64,000 bases of DNA from Bacillota bacterium. Its GTDB lineage: Bacteria > Bacillota_A > Clostridia > Christensenellales > Aristaeellaceae. The DNA is taken from positions 10,473 through 74,472 of the forward strand of contig JAEZSP010000056.1 in the NCBI GenBank assembly GCA_023421735.1, read 5' to 3'. The first letter of the stretch is position 1; every line of letters begins with the position of its first letter. Shown here in pieces: positions 35,005-44,447 of the stretch. Below the pieces are notes generated by a model. It was not told where the DNA came from, did no database searches, and saw nothing but the letters and a program-made list of their open reading frames with translations. Position numbers and translations under genes: made by a program.

Positions 35005-36180
35005 ATGCAAAGGATGAGGATCAAAGGAAGATTTTTTGTGTTCCTGGCGATTATCATCCTCATCGTGTTTTTCATCGTCCGCCCCTATCTGTCCTTCGGG
35101 GACAAGACGGAGGTCATCATGATGGCCTCATCCAACTACACCGAGACCATGCAGGCGGTGATCGTGCGGGACGAGAACCTGGTGACCGCCGAATCCATCG
35201 CGCGCATCGAGTACATTGCGGCGGAGGACACGCTCGTGTCCGCGGGTGACACGATCGCCTACCTCTACTCGACCGGCTACTCGGAGAGCGAGCTCAAAAA
35301 GCTAGAGACCATCCGGGAAAACATACAGGCCTACCACAAGATCAAGCTCGAGAACATCATCGATCCGAACCTCGAGCGTCTCGATCTCACGGTTGGGCAG
35401 TGGGCGCTGCAGTTTAAAGCGCTCGTGACCGGAAAGACGAACGGCAATCTCATCACGGTAACCCGCCAGCTTGAGAACGCAATGGTCGCCCGGCAGGAGT
35501 ATATGCGCTCCAACATGAGAAGCGACCTCAAGCTCAATAATCTTTATGCGCAGGAGAATACCCGCCTGAACAGCATTGCTTCCTGGCGCGTGGAGTCAGA
35601 CGCGCAGTCTTCCGGCGTCGTCTCCTTTTATACCGACGGCTACGAAAGCGCGCTGAACGCGTCGACCGTTTCATCCCTTTCCGCCGCGCAGGTCAAAAAG
35701 GTGCTCGCGGGCGAGCCCCTTGGGGACGCGTCGAACCGCGTCAAGAGCATCTACCGCCTCGTGAACCAGTCGAGCTGGTACGTCGCAATCCTGACCGACG
35801 GAAAGAAGTGGAACCCCATCGTCGATCAGGAATACTCGATGCAGTTCGAGGGATTCGAGGATCTGACGTTTACTGCGCGGGTGACGACCGTTTCGCAGTC
35901 GGATGGGAGCGTGCTTGCGGTGTTTCGCATCGACGAGCCGATCGGCCCTCTGATCTATCAGAGGCAGGCGCGCGCGAGCGTTTCGATCACCTTCACCGGC
36001 CTCTCGGTTTCCGCGAAGGCGATCAACGAACAAAACGGCCAGACGGGCGTCTGGCTCTACGATGTGCCGGGCGGAACGTTTGTTCCGGTGACGGTTTTGT
36101 CCTCGGACGGCAAGACGGCGCTCATCGAGCCGCAGGTCGACGGCGCGCTGTCGGCCTTCCAGAGAGTCTTGATAAAGTGA
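35005..36180 (+). CDS. HlyD-family membrane adaptor-like protein, division cluster
   Basis: 391 residues with a single N-terminal membrane helix (about 9-27), a lipoyl-like beta segment (IEYIAAEDTLVSAGDTIAYLY, about 66-87), a coiled-coil stretch (about 92-175) and a C-terminal beta domain. This is the membrane-fusion adaptor layout. In Clostridia a gene of this type often precedes ylmE-sepF. It may act at the septum or with an exporter not encoded here. The next gene begins 9 bp later. Confidence 0.75.
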   Translation: MQRMRIKGRFFVFLAIIILIVFFIVRPYLSFGDKTEVIMMASSNYTETMQAVIVRDENLVTAESIARIEYIAAEDTLVSAGDTIAYLYSTGYSESELKKLETIRENIQAYHKIKLENIIDPNLERLDLTVGQWALQFKALVTGKTNGNLITVTRQLENAMVARQEYMRSNMRSDLKLNNLYAQENTRLNSIASWRVESDAQSSGVVSFYTDGYESALNASTVSSLSAAQVKKVLAGEPLGDASNRVKSIYRLVNQSSWYVAILTDGKKWNPIVDQEYSMQFEGFEDLTFTARVTTVSQSDGSVLAVFRIDEPIGPLIYQRQARASVSITFTGLSVSAKAINEQNGQTGVWLYDVPGGTFVPVTVLSSDGKTALIEPQVDGALSAFQRVLIK

Positions 36181-36189
36181 GGGTTCAAC

Positions 36190-36855
36190 ATGACGCGCGA
36201 TGAATTGATCGCGAAGAACATTGACGATTGGAAAAAGAAATTGAACGGTGCGCAGATTTGCGCGGTCACCAAGACCATGCCGGTCGCGGATTTGAACGCG
36301 GCAGTGCGTGCGGGTGCGGATGCGGTGGGCGAAAACCGCGTGCAGGAGTTGATGGACAAGTTTGAATCCATCGAACCCGGCGCGCGCGTCCATTTGATCG
36401 GCCGGCTTCAGACAAACAAGGTTCGGTATGTCATCGGCAAGGTCCATATGATTCAGTCCCTCGACCGCGACGCGCTCGCCCTGGAGATTTCCAAACGTTC
36501 GGCGCAGGCGGGGGTCGAGACCCGTACCCTCGTTCAGGTCAACGTTGCGCGCGAGCCGCAAAAGGGCGGCGTTGAACCGGACGCGCTCTTCCCGTTTCTC
36601 GAAACATGCGCCGCGCTTCCGGGACTTCGGGTGGACGGGCTCATGGCGGTCATGCCGTTCGCGGACGACCCCGAGGACGTGCGCCCCTACATGCGCCAAA
36701 TGCGCGCGCTGTTCGAAGAAGCCGCGCGCGCGCACATCCACGGCGTCCATATGGATGTCCTTTCGATGGGCATGTCGGGAGACTGTCTGGTCGCCGCGGA
36801 AGAGGGATCGACCATGGTGCGCATCGGGCGCGGCATATTCGGTTCGCGCACGTAA
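36190..36855 (+). CDS. ylmE: YggS/YlmE family PLP-binding protein
   Basis: 221 residues of the alanine-racemase N-terminal-like barrel. The PLP Lys is Lys28 in ICAVTKTMP; GENRVQEL, HLIGRLQTNK and LSMGMSGD are typical. The family maintains pyridoxal phosphate and amino acid balance and has no known racemase activity. It sits directly before sepF, as in many Bacillota. Confidence 0.92.
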   Translation: MTRDELIAKNIDDWKKKLNGAQICAVTKTMPVADLNAAVRAGADAVGENRVQELMDKFESIEPGARVHLIGRLQTNKVRYVIGKVHMIQSLDRDALALEISKRSAQAGVETRTLVQVNVAREPQKGGVEPDALFPFLETCAALPGLRVDGLMAVMPFADDPEDVRPYMRQMRALFEEAARAHIHGVHMDVLSMGMSGDCLVAAEEGSTMVRIGRGIFGSRT

Positions 36856-36899
36856 CCGCCGTCCAATTTTTGCCCCACCGGGCGCATGGAGGAATATCA

Positions 36900-37577
36900 A
36901 TGGCACAAAATAAACCCGGCATGTTTAAAAAGATATTGAACGTCATCGGCATCGTGGACGACGGCCCGCGCGATTACGACGACGATTATGATGCGGCCTA
37001 TTCGCGTCAGGGACGACCCAGCACATATGTGCCCCACCAGCAGAGATCCCGCACGGAGGAGACGCGCCGCCGCACCGTCGTTCCGGACGAGCGCAGGGGT
37101 TATTCCGCGCCGTCGCGCGCGAGCGCTTATGACGAAGGCTACACCGTGCGCCGTTCGACGCGCGCTTATGAGGACGACTTTGCAGAGCCGGTGCGCCAGC
37201 CGCGCCGTGCCGCGCAGAGCCGGGCGAGCGAACCCCTGCCGGTGCGCACGCCTTCGCGCTTTTCGCAGAACAACGCGGTTGCCGCGGTTGCGCCACAGGC
37301 GCGTTCCGTCACTCCTGCAAGCGCGCGCACGGTCATGTTTTCGATCATGTCGCTCGAGGAATGCTGCGAGGTGATCGATTCGCTGATTGGCGGGAATATC
37401 GTGCTTTTGACGCTCGATGCGCTCGACCCGAAGCTTACCCAGCGCGCGGTCGATACGCTTTCCGGGGCCGTGTTCGCCTTGCACGCGACCATCCGCAAGG
37501 CCTCCGACAAGACGTATCTGATCGCGCCGCGCACAGTCGAGGTCAACGAGACCTATGACGTTGAGCGCCGGTTTTAG
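36900..37577 (+). CDS. sepF: Cell division protein SepF
   Basis: 225 residues. The N-terminal amphipathic helix FKKILNVIGIV (about 9-19) is for membrane binding; an Arg-, Tyr- and Asp-rich disordered linker follows (about 20-135). The C-terminal SepF domain (about 140-215) has MSLEECCEVIDSLIGGNIVLL and LSGAVFALHATIRKASDKTYLI. SepF links FtsZ filaments to the membrane. The linker is longer than in Bacillus. An in-frame extension before 36900 overlaps ylmE and is not used; ATG follows GGAGGAATATCA. Confidence 0.93.
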   Translation: MAQNKPGMFKKILNVIGIVDDGPRDYDDDYDAAYSRQGRPSTYVPHQQRSRTEETRRRTVVPDERRGYSAPSRASAYDEGYTVRRSTRAYEDDFAEPVRQPRRAAQSRASEPLPVRTPSRFSQNNAVAAVAPQARSVTPASARTVMFSIMSLEECCEVIDSLIGGNIVLLTLDALDPKLTQRAVDTLSGAVFALHATIRKASDKTYLIAPRTVEVNETYDVERRF

Positions 37578-37586
37578 GAGGATTCA

Positions 37587-37859
37587 ATGGGTTATCTGTT
37601 TCAGGCGTTGTATTTGTTTCTGGAGATCATGTCGACGGCGCTGTTTGTCTACGTTATTCTTTCGTGGATCGCGCCCCGTACAACGATCTATGATTATCTC
37701 GGTCGGTTTCTTGAGCCGTTTCTCAGGCCGTTTCGCATTCTGTCGAATCGGCTGCTCGGGCGGTATGCGCTGCCGATCGATTTTTCGGTCATCTTCGCGT
37801 GGATTGGCATCGGAATCATTCGATACCTCCTCTCGGTGTTGTATTCCATGCTATTATGA
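37587..37859 (+). CDS. ylmG: YggT family membrane protein
   Basis: 90 residues with two membrane helices and the SWIAPRTTIYDYLGRFLEPF motif of the family (29-48). YggT/YlmG proteins take part in envelope or division processes, though the mechanism is unclear. Its stop overlaps the next start by 4 nt, keeping the sepF-ylmG-ylmH order. Confidence 0.9.
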   Translation: MGYLFQALYLFLEIMSTALFVYVILSWIAPRTTIYDYLGRFLEPFLRPFRILSNRLLGRYALPIDFSVIFAWIGIGIIRYLLSVLYSMLL

Positions 37860-38584
37860 CCGATGAGAAGCGGTTGTTTGAGCTCGCGCACCGCGGTGCT
37901 TTTGCGGACAAACCCGCGTTCTCCCGCTTCCTCGAACCTTCGATGATCCCCGTTGCAGAAAAATGCGCCCGGCAGGCGGGCGCGCATGTGGCGTTTTTCG
38001 GCGGATATGAAGGCGCGGAGCGCGTGGTCGCGGCGTTTTCGGCGGGAGGTGGGGCGATCGAATACCCCATCGTCTGCCTCGCCCTTCGTTGGAATCAAAA
38101 GTATGGCGCCGCGGGGCACCGCGATCTTCTGGGCGCGGTGATGGGCCTTGGCATCGACCGGGAGGCGACGGGGGACATCGTGGTTGCGGATGGCGTCGCG
38201 TATCTGTTTTCAGAGCGAGAAATGGCGCGGTATCTGCGTGAAAACCTCACATCCGCCGGCCGCGTGAAACTGACGGTAACGGAGGAAGCGGGCGGTGTGG
38301 TGGCTGCGGAGCCGGAGGGTGTCCGCGCGCGGATCACGTTTTCATCGCCGCGCCTCGATGCCATTTTGTCCGCGGGCTACGACCTTTCGCGTGCCGAAGC
38401 GCAGCGGATGATCGCAGCCGGATTGGTGAAACTGAACCACGTCCCGGTGGAGCGCACGGACGCACAGGTCAAGGAGGGCGACCTCCTCTCTGCGCGCGGG
38501 CACGGGCGGCTCAAGGTCGAGGAAATGCTCGGCGAAACAAAAAAAGGACGTCTGGCGGCGCGCGTGTTCCGGTACGGAAAATAG
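37856..38584 (+). CDS. ylmH: YlmH-type S4-domain RNA-binding protein
   Basis: 242 residues. The N-terminal YlmH domain (about 1-165) contains FFGGYEGAERVVAAF and GDIVVADGVAYLF. The C-terminal S4 domain (about 175-235) has RLDAILSAGYDLSRAEAQRM. In Bacillus subtilis YlmH acts in rescue of stalled ribosomes; that role is known for the family. The ATG at 37856 overlaps ylmG and begins MTDEKRL. Confidence 0.9.
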   Translation: MTDEKRLFELAHRGAFADKPAFSRFLEPSMIPVAEKCARQAGAHVAFFGGYEGAERVVAAFSAGGGAIEYPIVCLALRWNQKYGAAGHRDLLGAVMGLGIDREATGDIVVADGVAYLFSEREMARYLRENLTSAGRVKLTVTEEAGGVVAAEPEGVRARITFSSPRLDAILSAGYDLSRAEAQRMIAAGLVKLNHVPVERTDAQVKEGDLLSARGHGRLKVEEMLGETKKGRLAARVFRYGK

Positions 38585-38689
38585 ACGGATCGGTAAAATC
38601 ACGCCGAGATGGGAGGAAACGGCGCGGCGTTGGCGAATAAGATAACAAACTACCCACATGGGATCAATCACGAAAGGATGTTGTGAAGA

Positions 38690-39202
38690 ATGCCGATTAG
38701 TGTGAAAGATATCAAGGAAAAGGACTTTACCGCCCAGAAGCACGGCTATGCGATTGAGGAAGTGGATGATTTTCTCGACGAGATCGCGGAGCAGGTGTCG
38801 GAACTGATCAAGGAGAACCTTCTTTTGAAGGACAGGCTCGCCAAGGCAGAATCCACGCCGCCGCCCGCCCCGGTCGTCATCCAGAAGGAGAGCGCCAAGC
38901 CCGACTTCGACGACGAGGGTTATTTCAAGAATCTCGAAAGCGCCATGCGCGAGTCGCTCATCAATGCGCAGCGCATTGCGGAGGAGACGAAGAAAAAGGC
39001 CGACAAGGAAGCCGAGGAATCCGTATCTGCCGCGCGTGCCAAGGCGGAAGCCTTGACGACCGAGGCGAAGAACGAGGTTGACGCCATGAAGGCGGAGGCT
39101 CAGTCCATGCGTGAAATGATCGCGAAGTACCGCACGGATTTCCGCGCGCTCATCGAGGAGCAGATTAAGGTATTGAAGACCCGGGAGTCGCTTTTCGACT
39201 GA
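38690..39202 (+). CDS. divIVA: DivIVA-domain protein
   Basis: 170 residues. The N-terminal DivIVA domain (about 1-40, DIKEKDFTAQKHGYAIEEVD) senses membrane curvature. The rest, about 30-160, is a coiled coil rich in Glu, Lys and Ala with a Pro break near 63-68. DivIVA proteins mark septa and poles. A 105-bp spacer separates it from ylmH. The ribosome site AAAGGATGTTGTGAAGA is moderate. Confidence 0.92.
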   Translation: MPISVKDIKEKDFTAQKHGYAIEEVDDFLDEIAEQVSELIKENLLLKDRLAKAESTPPPAPVVIQKESAKPDFDDEGYFKNLESAMRESLINAQRIAEETKKKADKEAEESVSAARAKAEALTTEAKNEVDAMKAEAQSMREMIAKYRTDFRALIEEQIKVLKTRESLFD

Positions 39203-39478
39203 CCGGATGGAAGACGGAGTTGAGCCGTCGGACGCGGGCGGAGGCTCGCCCGGCGGCTTTTCCGTATGCCGCGAAGCGGATGGCCGAACCCGTGCAGATG
39301 AAGACGCGACGATTCGTCGGGTCTTGGCTGACCCGGTTTTGCGCACGGGAAATCGGGGCCGAGATTCGAGGTAATGGGCCGACGGCGGCGGCTTTTTCCC
39401 ATCAGGATAATGCGTGTCGCCGCATGCCGTGCATTTTGCGCAGCCGATTCGGGGATACTGGCGTCGGAGGCGACAAAT
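39203..39478. other. Spacer between divIVA and the DUF5665 gene
   Basis: A 55-codon frame from ATG 39207 to TAA 39374 (begins MEDGVEPSDAGG) is open but has no recognisable family and no good ribosome site. Many Clostridia have a DksA/TraR-like zinc finger gene here; no such motif is seen on any frame. A degraded gene is possible. Confidence 0.3.
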
Positions 39479-39754
39479 GTGCGCGATAGTTTGGAAGAGC
39501 GGGTCGACAAGCTCGCGGGGGTGCTCGAACGGATGCGACTGGACGAGTATCTCGACCGCGTAACGAACCGCAGACGAATGATCTGGGAAAACCTTCTCTA
39601 TGGCATGATGCGCGGGGTCGGCTATATGATCGGCTTTACCGTGCTGGGCGCGCTGGTACTCGTGATACTGGGCAGGATCGCGTCGAACAACATTCCCGTT
39701 CTGGGCGGATTTTTGGCGGAGGTGCTCGCCGAGGTGGAGGCGTGCAGACAATGA
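39479..39754 (+). CDS. DUF5665 small membrane-associated protein
   Basis: 91 residues from GTG 39479, behind CGGAGGCGACAAAT. Features are a charged N-terminal half with YLDRVTNRRRMIWENLLYGM, then a membrane helix with GYMIGFTVLGALVLVILGR (about 52-70) and NIPVLGGFLAE. The pattern fits DUF5665 proteins, which often lie beside lspA in Clostridia. Their role is not known. A longer in-frame extension upstream lacks family similarity. Confidence 0.75.
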   Translation: MRDSLEERVDKLAGVLERMRLDEYLDRVTNRRRMIWENLLYGMMRGVGYMIGFTVLGALVLVILGRIASNNIPVLGGFLAEVLAEVEACRQ

Positions 39755-39755
39755 A

Positions 39756-40235
39756 ATGGACATAAAAGGAAAATTCAGGGGTGCATGGGTCGTGCCAGTG
39801 GCGCTCGTGCTCGACCGGATCACGAAAGCGTGGGCGGCTGGATACGGGGATGGTGCGCACGCGATCATACCGGGGATATTGGGCTACCGCTACGCACAGA
39901 ACACAGGGGCGGCCTTTTCCATATTCAGCGGGATCACGCAGATCTTGGCGCTTTTAACCGCGCTTTTGATCGTCGGGGTTTCGCTGTATCTGTTTTTTGG
40001 AAAGGACATTCCGCGCGTTGCGCGCTACGGGCTCTGGCTTGTAGTCGCGGGTGGACTGGGAAACCTTTACGACCGTATTTTCTACGGTTACGTCGTCGAT
40101 TTTTTCAATTTTCTGTTTGTTGATTTCGCTATTTTCAACGTCGCGGATATCTGCGTGACGTGCGGGGCGGTGCTTGCCATTGCAAGCATCCTCTGGCAGG
40201 ATGCGCGCAAGGGGGCAAGGCATGCGGCTGATTGA
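39756..40235 (+). CDS. lspA: Lipoprotein signal peptidase (signal peptidase II)
   Basis: 159 residues with four membrane helices. Family motifs are DRITKAWA (20-27), NTGAAFSIF (about 48-56) and the catalytic Asp pair in VVDFFNF and FNVADICV. LspA cleaves prolipoprotein signal peptides after Lgt has acted, and lgt is 5 kb upstream. It starts two bases after the DUF5665 stop and overlaps the following gene. Confidence 0.93.
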   Translation: MDIKGKFRGAWVVPVALVLDRITKAWAAGYGDGAHAIIPGILGYRYAQNTGAAFSIFSGITQILALLTALLIVGVSLYLFFGKDIPRVARYGLWLVVAGGLGNLYDRIFYGYVVDFFNFLFVDFAIFNVADICVTCGAVLAIASILWQDARKGARHAAD

Positions 40236-41145
40236 GTTTGCCGCGCCCCGCGAGGAGCGGCTCGACGTGCTTTTGTCGGAACAGGCGGACATCACGCGTT
40301 CGCGTGCGGCGGCACTCATCAAGGAGGGACGGGCGTCGGTCGCGGGTGATGTGCCGGCGAAGGCGGGGCACAAGGTGCGGGTGGGGGAGCCCATCATTCT
40401 GGAAATTCCAGATCCCGCGCCCGCGCGTGCCGTGGCACAGAACATCGAGGTCGACGTGCTCTATCAGGATGCCGACCTTGCGGTCGTCCTCAAACCATCC
40501 GGTATGGTGGCGCATCCGGCGGTCGGGAATCCGGACGGCACACTCGTGAACGCGCTTCTGGCGAAACTCGACAGCCTCTCCGGCATCGGCGGGGAGCTTC
40601 GCCCCGGGCTCGTTCACCGGATCGACCGGGATACCTCGGGGCTTCTCCTGATCGCAAAAAATGACCGCACACATGTCTTTTTGTCCGAGCAGATTGCAGC
40701 GCATACTGTCGAACGCGCATACTGGGCGATTGTCGAGGGCGGCATGAAGGAGGACGATGGCTTCGTCGAGGGGCCCATCGGACGCCACCCCGCCGATCGC
40801 AAGAAGATGGCGATTGTCCGGGGCGGACGCGCGGCGCGCACGAATTGGCGGGTTGAAGAACGCCTGCGCGGCGCGACGCTGCTCGAATGCAGACTCACGA
40901 CGGGGCGCACACACCAGATCCGCGTACATATGGCATCCATCGGCCATCCGGTGCTGGGCGATCCAACCTACGGCCACAAAAAACCTGCTTTTGCGGTGAA
41001 GGGCGGGCAGCTGCTGCACGCCTACAAGCTCGGGTTCGTTCATCCGACCACAGGGGAGCATCTACTCTTCACGGTTCCTCCGGAACCGCGGTTTCTCGAC
41101 TGGTATCATAAATTGGGAGGAAATTCGGATGCGCTATTCACTTGA
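40222..41145 (+). CDS. RluA/RluD-family pseudouridine synthase
   Basis: 307 residues with an N-terminal S4 domain (about 10-60) and a catalytic domain containing LVHRIDRDTSGLL, where Asp135 is the expected catalytic residue, then TTGRTHQIRVHMASIGHPVLGD. It makes pseudouridine in rRNA or tRNA. The S4-containing form beside lspA resembles RluD or YlyB, which act on 23S rRNA. It overlaps lspA by 14 nt and the mannosidase gene by 17 nt. Confidence 0.9.
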   Translation: MRLIEFAAPREERLDVLLSEQADITRSRAAALIKEGRASVAGDVPAKAGHKVRVGEPIILEIPDPAPARAVAQNIEVDVLYQDADLAVVLKPSGMVAHPAVGNPDGTLVNALLAKLDSLSGIGGELRPGLVHRIDRDTSGLLLIAKNDRTHVFLSEQIAAHTVERAYWAIVEGGMKEDDGFVEGPIGRHPADRKKMAIVRGGRAARTNWRVEERLRGATLLECRLTTGRTHQIRVHMASIGHPVLGDPTYGHKKPAFAVKGGQLLHAYKLGFVHPTTGEHLLFTVPPEPRFLDWYHKLGGNSDALFT

Positions 41146-43363
41146 CGGGACATGGAAACTCAGATATCATCCCGAAAAACGGGATATGCCGGATGACGCG
41201 CACTGGCCCGAGATCCCGGCGGAAGTGCCGGGAAATGTGGAGCTCGATCTGTTCCGCGCGGGCGTCGAGGGGGATCCCTTTTATGACGAAAACATCTACG
41301 ATTATCGAAAGTATGAGTTTTACCGCTTCGTGTACGAGCGGACGTTTGCGTTGCCTGCGATCACAGGCGGTAAGCCCATCCTCGTCTTCGAGGGACTCAA
41401 TACATATGCGGATGTATTTGTGAACGGGAAAAAGGTGGGGCATGCGGAAAACATGCTCGTTTCCCAGTCCTTTGATGTATCGGATGCCGTCCAAACGGGC
41501 GAGAATGCGATCCGGGTGGTCATCTACGCGGCCTCGAACATCGCGCGCCAAAAGGACTATCCCGTGAGCGTCTCGAGCGGACACGAGGACAGCGACGAAT
41601 ACATTCGCCAACGCAAGCCCCCGCACAGCTTTGGTTGGGATATCATGCCGCGCTTCCCCTCGGCGGGCATGTGGCGCGGCGTGTATGTGGAAATTGAAAA
41701 GCCGACGCGCCTCATCCAGACCTATTATGCGACGCTTACAGCCGATGAAGCGTGTGCGACGCTCGTCTACAAGTATCGCTTTGCCACCGATGCGGACACC
41801 CTCGACGGATTCCAGATTCGCGTGACGGTGGGCGATCAATCCGTCACGAAAAACGCCTTCTTTGTCAGCGGCGAAGGAAACATCACGGTCGAAAACCCCC
41901 GGCTCTGGTGGCCGCGCGGCTACGGCGCGCAGGCGCTCTACGATGTGAAGATGGAGCTGCTCCAAGAAGGTGCGGTCATGGACGAGAAGACCGAGCGCAT
42001 CGGCATTCGCACCGTCGAAATTGACCACAAGATGCTGCCCGGCGACGCCGGCGAATTCCTCATCAAGGTCAACGGCTGTCCGATCCTCGCAAAGGGGTCA
42101 AACTGGGTTCCGCTTGACGCCATGCACAGCCGCGATGCCGGGCGCTATGCCCGCGCGTTGGCGCTGTTTTACGAGGCAGGCTGCAATATCGCCCGTTGCT
42201 GGGGCGGCAACGTCTACGAGGATCACCAGTTCTACGACCTCTGCGATGAATACGGCATTCTCGTATGGCAGGATTTCACCATGGCATGCGCGATCTATCC
42301 GCAGGATCGGGCATTTTTGGATATCATGGAGGATGAGGCGACGCGCGTGATCCGCAAGTTGCGCAATCACCCCTCGATTCTTCTGTGGGCGGGCGACAAC
42401 GAGGTGGACGAGGCCTATGTCTGGCATGGATACAAACCCATCGGCAACCGCTATAATGCCGTGACGCGCGAGGCGCTGCCGCGTGCCGTCCGGCTGAACG
42501 ACCCCTTCCGCATGTTTTTGCCCTCTTCCCCGTACATCGATTTCGACGTGCCGCGCTATGAGGTGCCGGAACAGCATAACTGGGGCGCACGGGCATATTT
42601 CAAGGACGACTTCTATAAGCACTCAAACGCGCACTTCATCAGCGAATGCGGCTATCACGGCTGCCCCGCGCCGCAGTCGCTTGCAAAGTTTATGCCGGCC
42701 GACAAGCTTTGGCCGATGCATCATTCCGTGTGGGATACGCATGACACGGATTACATGCCCAAGGGCGGGCGCGGATACAACAGAAACCAATTAATGGCGG
42801 ATCAGGTTCAGATCATGTTCGGCTTCGTGCCGGACGATCTCGCCGAATTCTCGCTGCTCTCGCAGGTCGTGCAGGCGGAGGCGAAAAAATTCTTTATCGA
42901 GCGCACGCGCATCAAAAAGTGGCGGCGCGCGGGCATCATTTGGTGGAACATGCTCGACGGCTGGCCGCAGATTTCAGACGCCGTCGTCGATTACTACTTT
43001 GTTAAAAAGCGGGCCTTTCACTACATCAAGCGCGTGCAGGAACCCGTTTGCGTGATGATGGACGAGTTGGTCGATTGGGGGCACGCGGTCATTCTCGGAA
43101 ACGACAGCCGGGCGCACGCGGATGTCACATATACCCTTACGGATGCGGATACGGGCGAGGTGCTTCTCTCGGGTTGCGCGCACGCGAACCCCAACGAGAA
43201 TGTGACCCTCGCATCCGTACGCGTTCTGGCGGGCGCCCAGCGCCTCATCCTGATTCGTTGGACGTGCTGCGGAAAAACCTACTTCAATCACTACATCACC
43301 GGTTATCCCCACTTCGACGCAGCGCGCATGAAGCATTGGCTTTCGCTGATCGACGCGCAGTAA
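41129..43363 (+). CDS. GH2 beta-mannosidase
   Basis: 744 residues in the GH2 domain order: jelly roll (about 1-160), Ig-like domain (about 170-285), catalytic barrel (about 290-620) and a short C-terminal beta domain. Acid/base Glu425 is in WAGDNEVDE and nucleophile Glu506 in HFISECGYHG. The sequence begins RYSLDGTWKLRYHPEKRDM and has no signal peptide, so it would cleave imported manno-oligosaccharides in the cytoplasm. A GGGAGGAAATTCGG site lies inside the end of the previous gene. An oligosaccharide- or peptide-type ABC importer follows 1.1 kb downstream. Confidence 0.88.
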   Translation: MRYSLDGTWKLRYHPEKRDMPDDAHWPEIPAEVPGNVELDLFRAGVEGDPFYDENIYDYRKYEFYRFVYERTFALPAITGGKPILVFEGLNTYADVFVNGKKVGHAENMLVSQSFDVSDAVQTGENAIRVVIYAASNIARQKDYPVSVSSGHEDSDEYIRQRKPPHSFGWDIMPRFPSAGMWRGVYVEIEKPTRLIQTYYATLTADEACATLVYKYRFATDADTLDGFQIRVTVGDQSVTKNAFFVSGEGNITVENPRLWWPRGYGAQALYDVKMELLQEGAVMDEKTERIGIRTVEIDHKMLPGDAGEFLIKVNGCPILAKGSNWVPLDAMHSRDAGRYARALALFYEAGCNIARCWGGNVYEDHQFYDLCDEYGILVWQDFTMACAIYPQDRAFLDIMEDEATRVIRKLRNHPSILLWAGDNEVDEAYVWHGYKPIGNRYNAVTREALPRAVRLNDPFRMFLPSSPYIDFDVPRYEVPEQHNWGARAYFKDDFYKHSNAHFISECGYHGCPAPQSLAKFMPADKLWPMHHSVWDTHDTDYMPKGGRGYNRNQLMADQVQIMFGFVPDDLAEFSLLSQVVQAEAKKFFIERTRIKKWRRAGIIWWNMLDGWPQISDAVVDYYFVKKRAFHYIKRVQEPVCVMMDELVDWGHAVILGNDSRAHADVTYTLTDADTGEVLLSGCAHANPNENVTLASVRVLAGAQRLILIRWTCCGKTYFNHYITGYPHFDAARMKHWLSLIDAQ

Positions 43364-44288
43364 AAAGTCCGGTGCTCCGTCCATGACAGAAGCCGTGAAG
43401 TCGGACGCGTCCCTTTGCTCCCGATTCGAAGCTTGGGACGAAAGGATCCGCCGGGAATGCGGGATCTGTCGTGGATGGGGCGACCGCTTTGGAATGGCAA
43501 ATTTGGGATTTCCCGGATGATCGCACAAGCGCAAAACAGCAAGAAGCGCCGTTTGATAGCCGTATGCCGACGACGTGTGTGACTGAAAAAGCACAATGTC
43601 CGCCAAGGGCGCACAAGCGCATTCCGGACGGTTTGGAGGGACACGCGACGCGGATTGTTTCCGTGCGTTATGAGAGATTTGTACATATGCCAATCAAATA
43701 GAAGAAGAAAAGCCGCATCGCGTCCCCCTTTTTCGACCATGGGACCGGAAAGCGGGAAATAAGCGTACAGAAATTGGGGTTTTTGTCGAGTGTTTTGCGG
43801 ATGAGCCCGCAAATTCTGCCAACTTTTTCGCCATTTGATCTATATGTGCTGACCGAGGGAGAACGCGCTTGCCGCGCCTGCGTTGGCGATCCCGCGCGGC
43901 GATCGCGCACGAGATCGCGTGGAGGATCGTTTGTATGTCCAATATACATGTGATCTGTCTTGACAGTGCGACAAAAAAATCTCAGCAAGATACATATATT
44001 TATGAGGCGCTCTTTCCTGATTAACGCGCCGAATGCACAGTTTCGCGGCGATTGACGCACGACATCGTTTCCTATTATTCGGGCCGGGCGACACGCGTTT
44101 CGTTCGGCAGGCGCAGGGAAGAGGCATGTCTGCCAGATTTTACCGCCGCGCCCTTTATACAAGAGGAATGTACGCAATGAATACATTTGTGTCAGATCAG
44201 GTTAGGCGCAAAATACAAATGTTGTGCAATATGAAGCGGTTTAAGGCGGTGGATTGATCAAGCTTACTGGTATTTTGATCTTTATGTG
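43364..44288. other. Long region without a supportable gene
   Basis: More than 900 bp between the mannosidase and the importer promoter. Frames of up to about 170 codons exist on the minus strand, but they have no recognisable domain, weak ribosome sites and composition like non-coding G+C-rich sequence. From about 43900 the sequence turns A+T-rich. It may hold a decayed gene or a long leader or RNA; I recognise none. Confidence 0.4.
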
Positions 44289-44317
44289 TTGACAATTGCG
44301 TGTGTTTAAAATATAAT
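44289..44317 (+). promoter_or_regulatory. Consensus promoter of the ABC importer operon
   Basis: TTGACA (44289-44294), exactly 17 bp, TATAAT (44312-44317): a perfect sigma-A match. About 125 bp of leader precede the binding-protein start codon. Confidence 0.85.
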
Positions 44318-44447
44318 TAAATTACCGTGAATGACGCGCCCGACGGAATCGGTATGCGCATGCGCGCAAAAGCGCCGCATGCCCGTAGGGTGCGCACATG
44401 AACCAGTTTGGGCAATCAGCCCGAAATCACACAAGGAGGAAGGAAAT

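Noticed and set aside
39207..39374. DksA/TraR zinc-finger gene often found after divIVA
   Set aside because: The 55-codon frame has a single Cys and no CxxC pairs, so it is not a TraR/DksA protein.
38342..39868. 508-codon minus-strand frame across ylmH, divIVA and lspA
   Set aside because: It spans three recognised plus-strand genes and matches none of the expected motifs.
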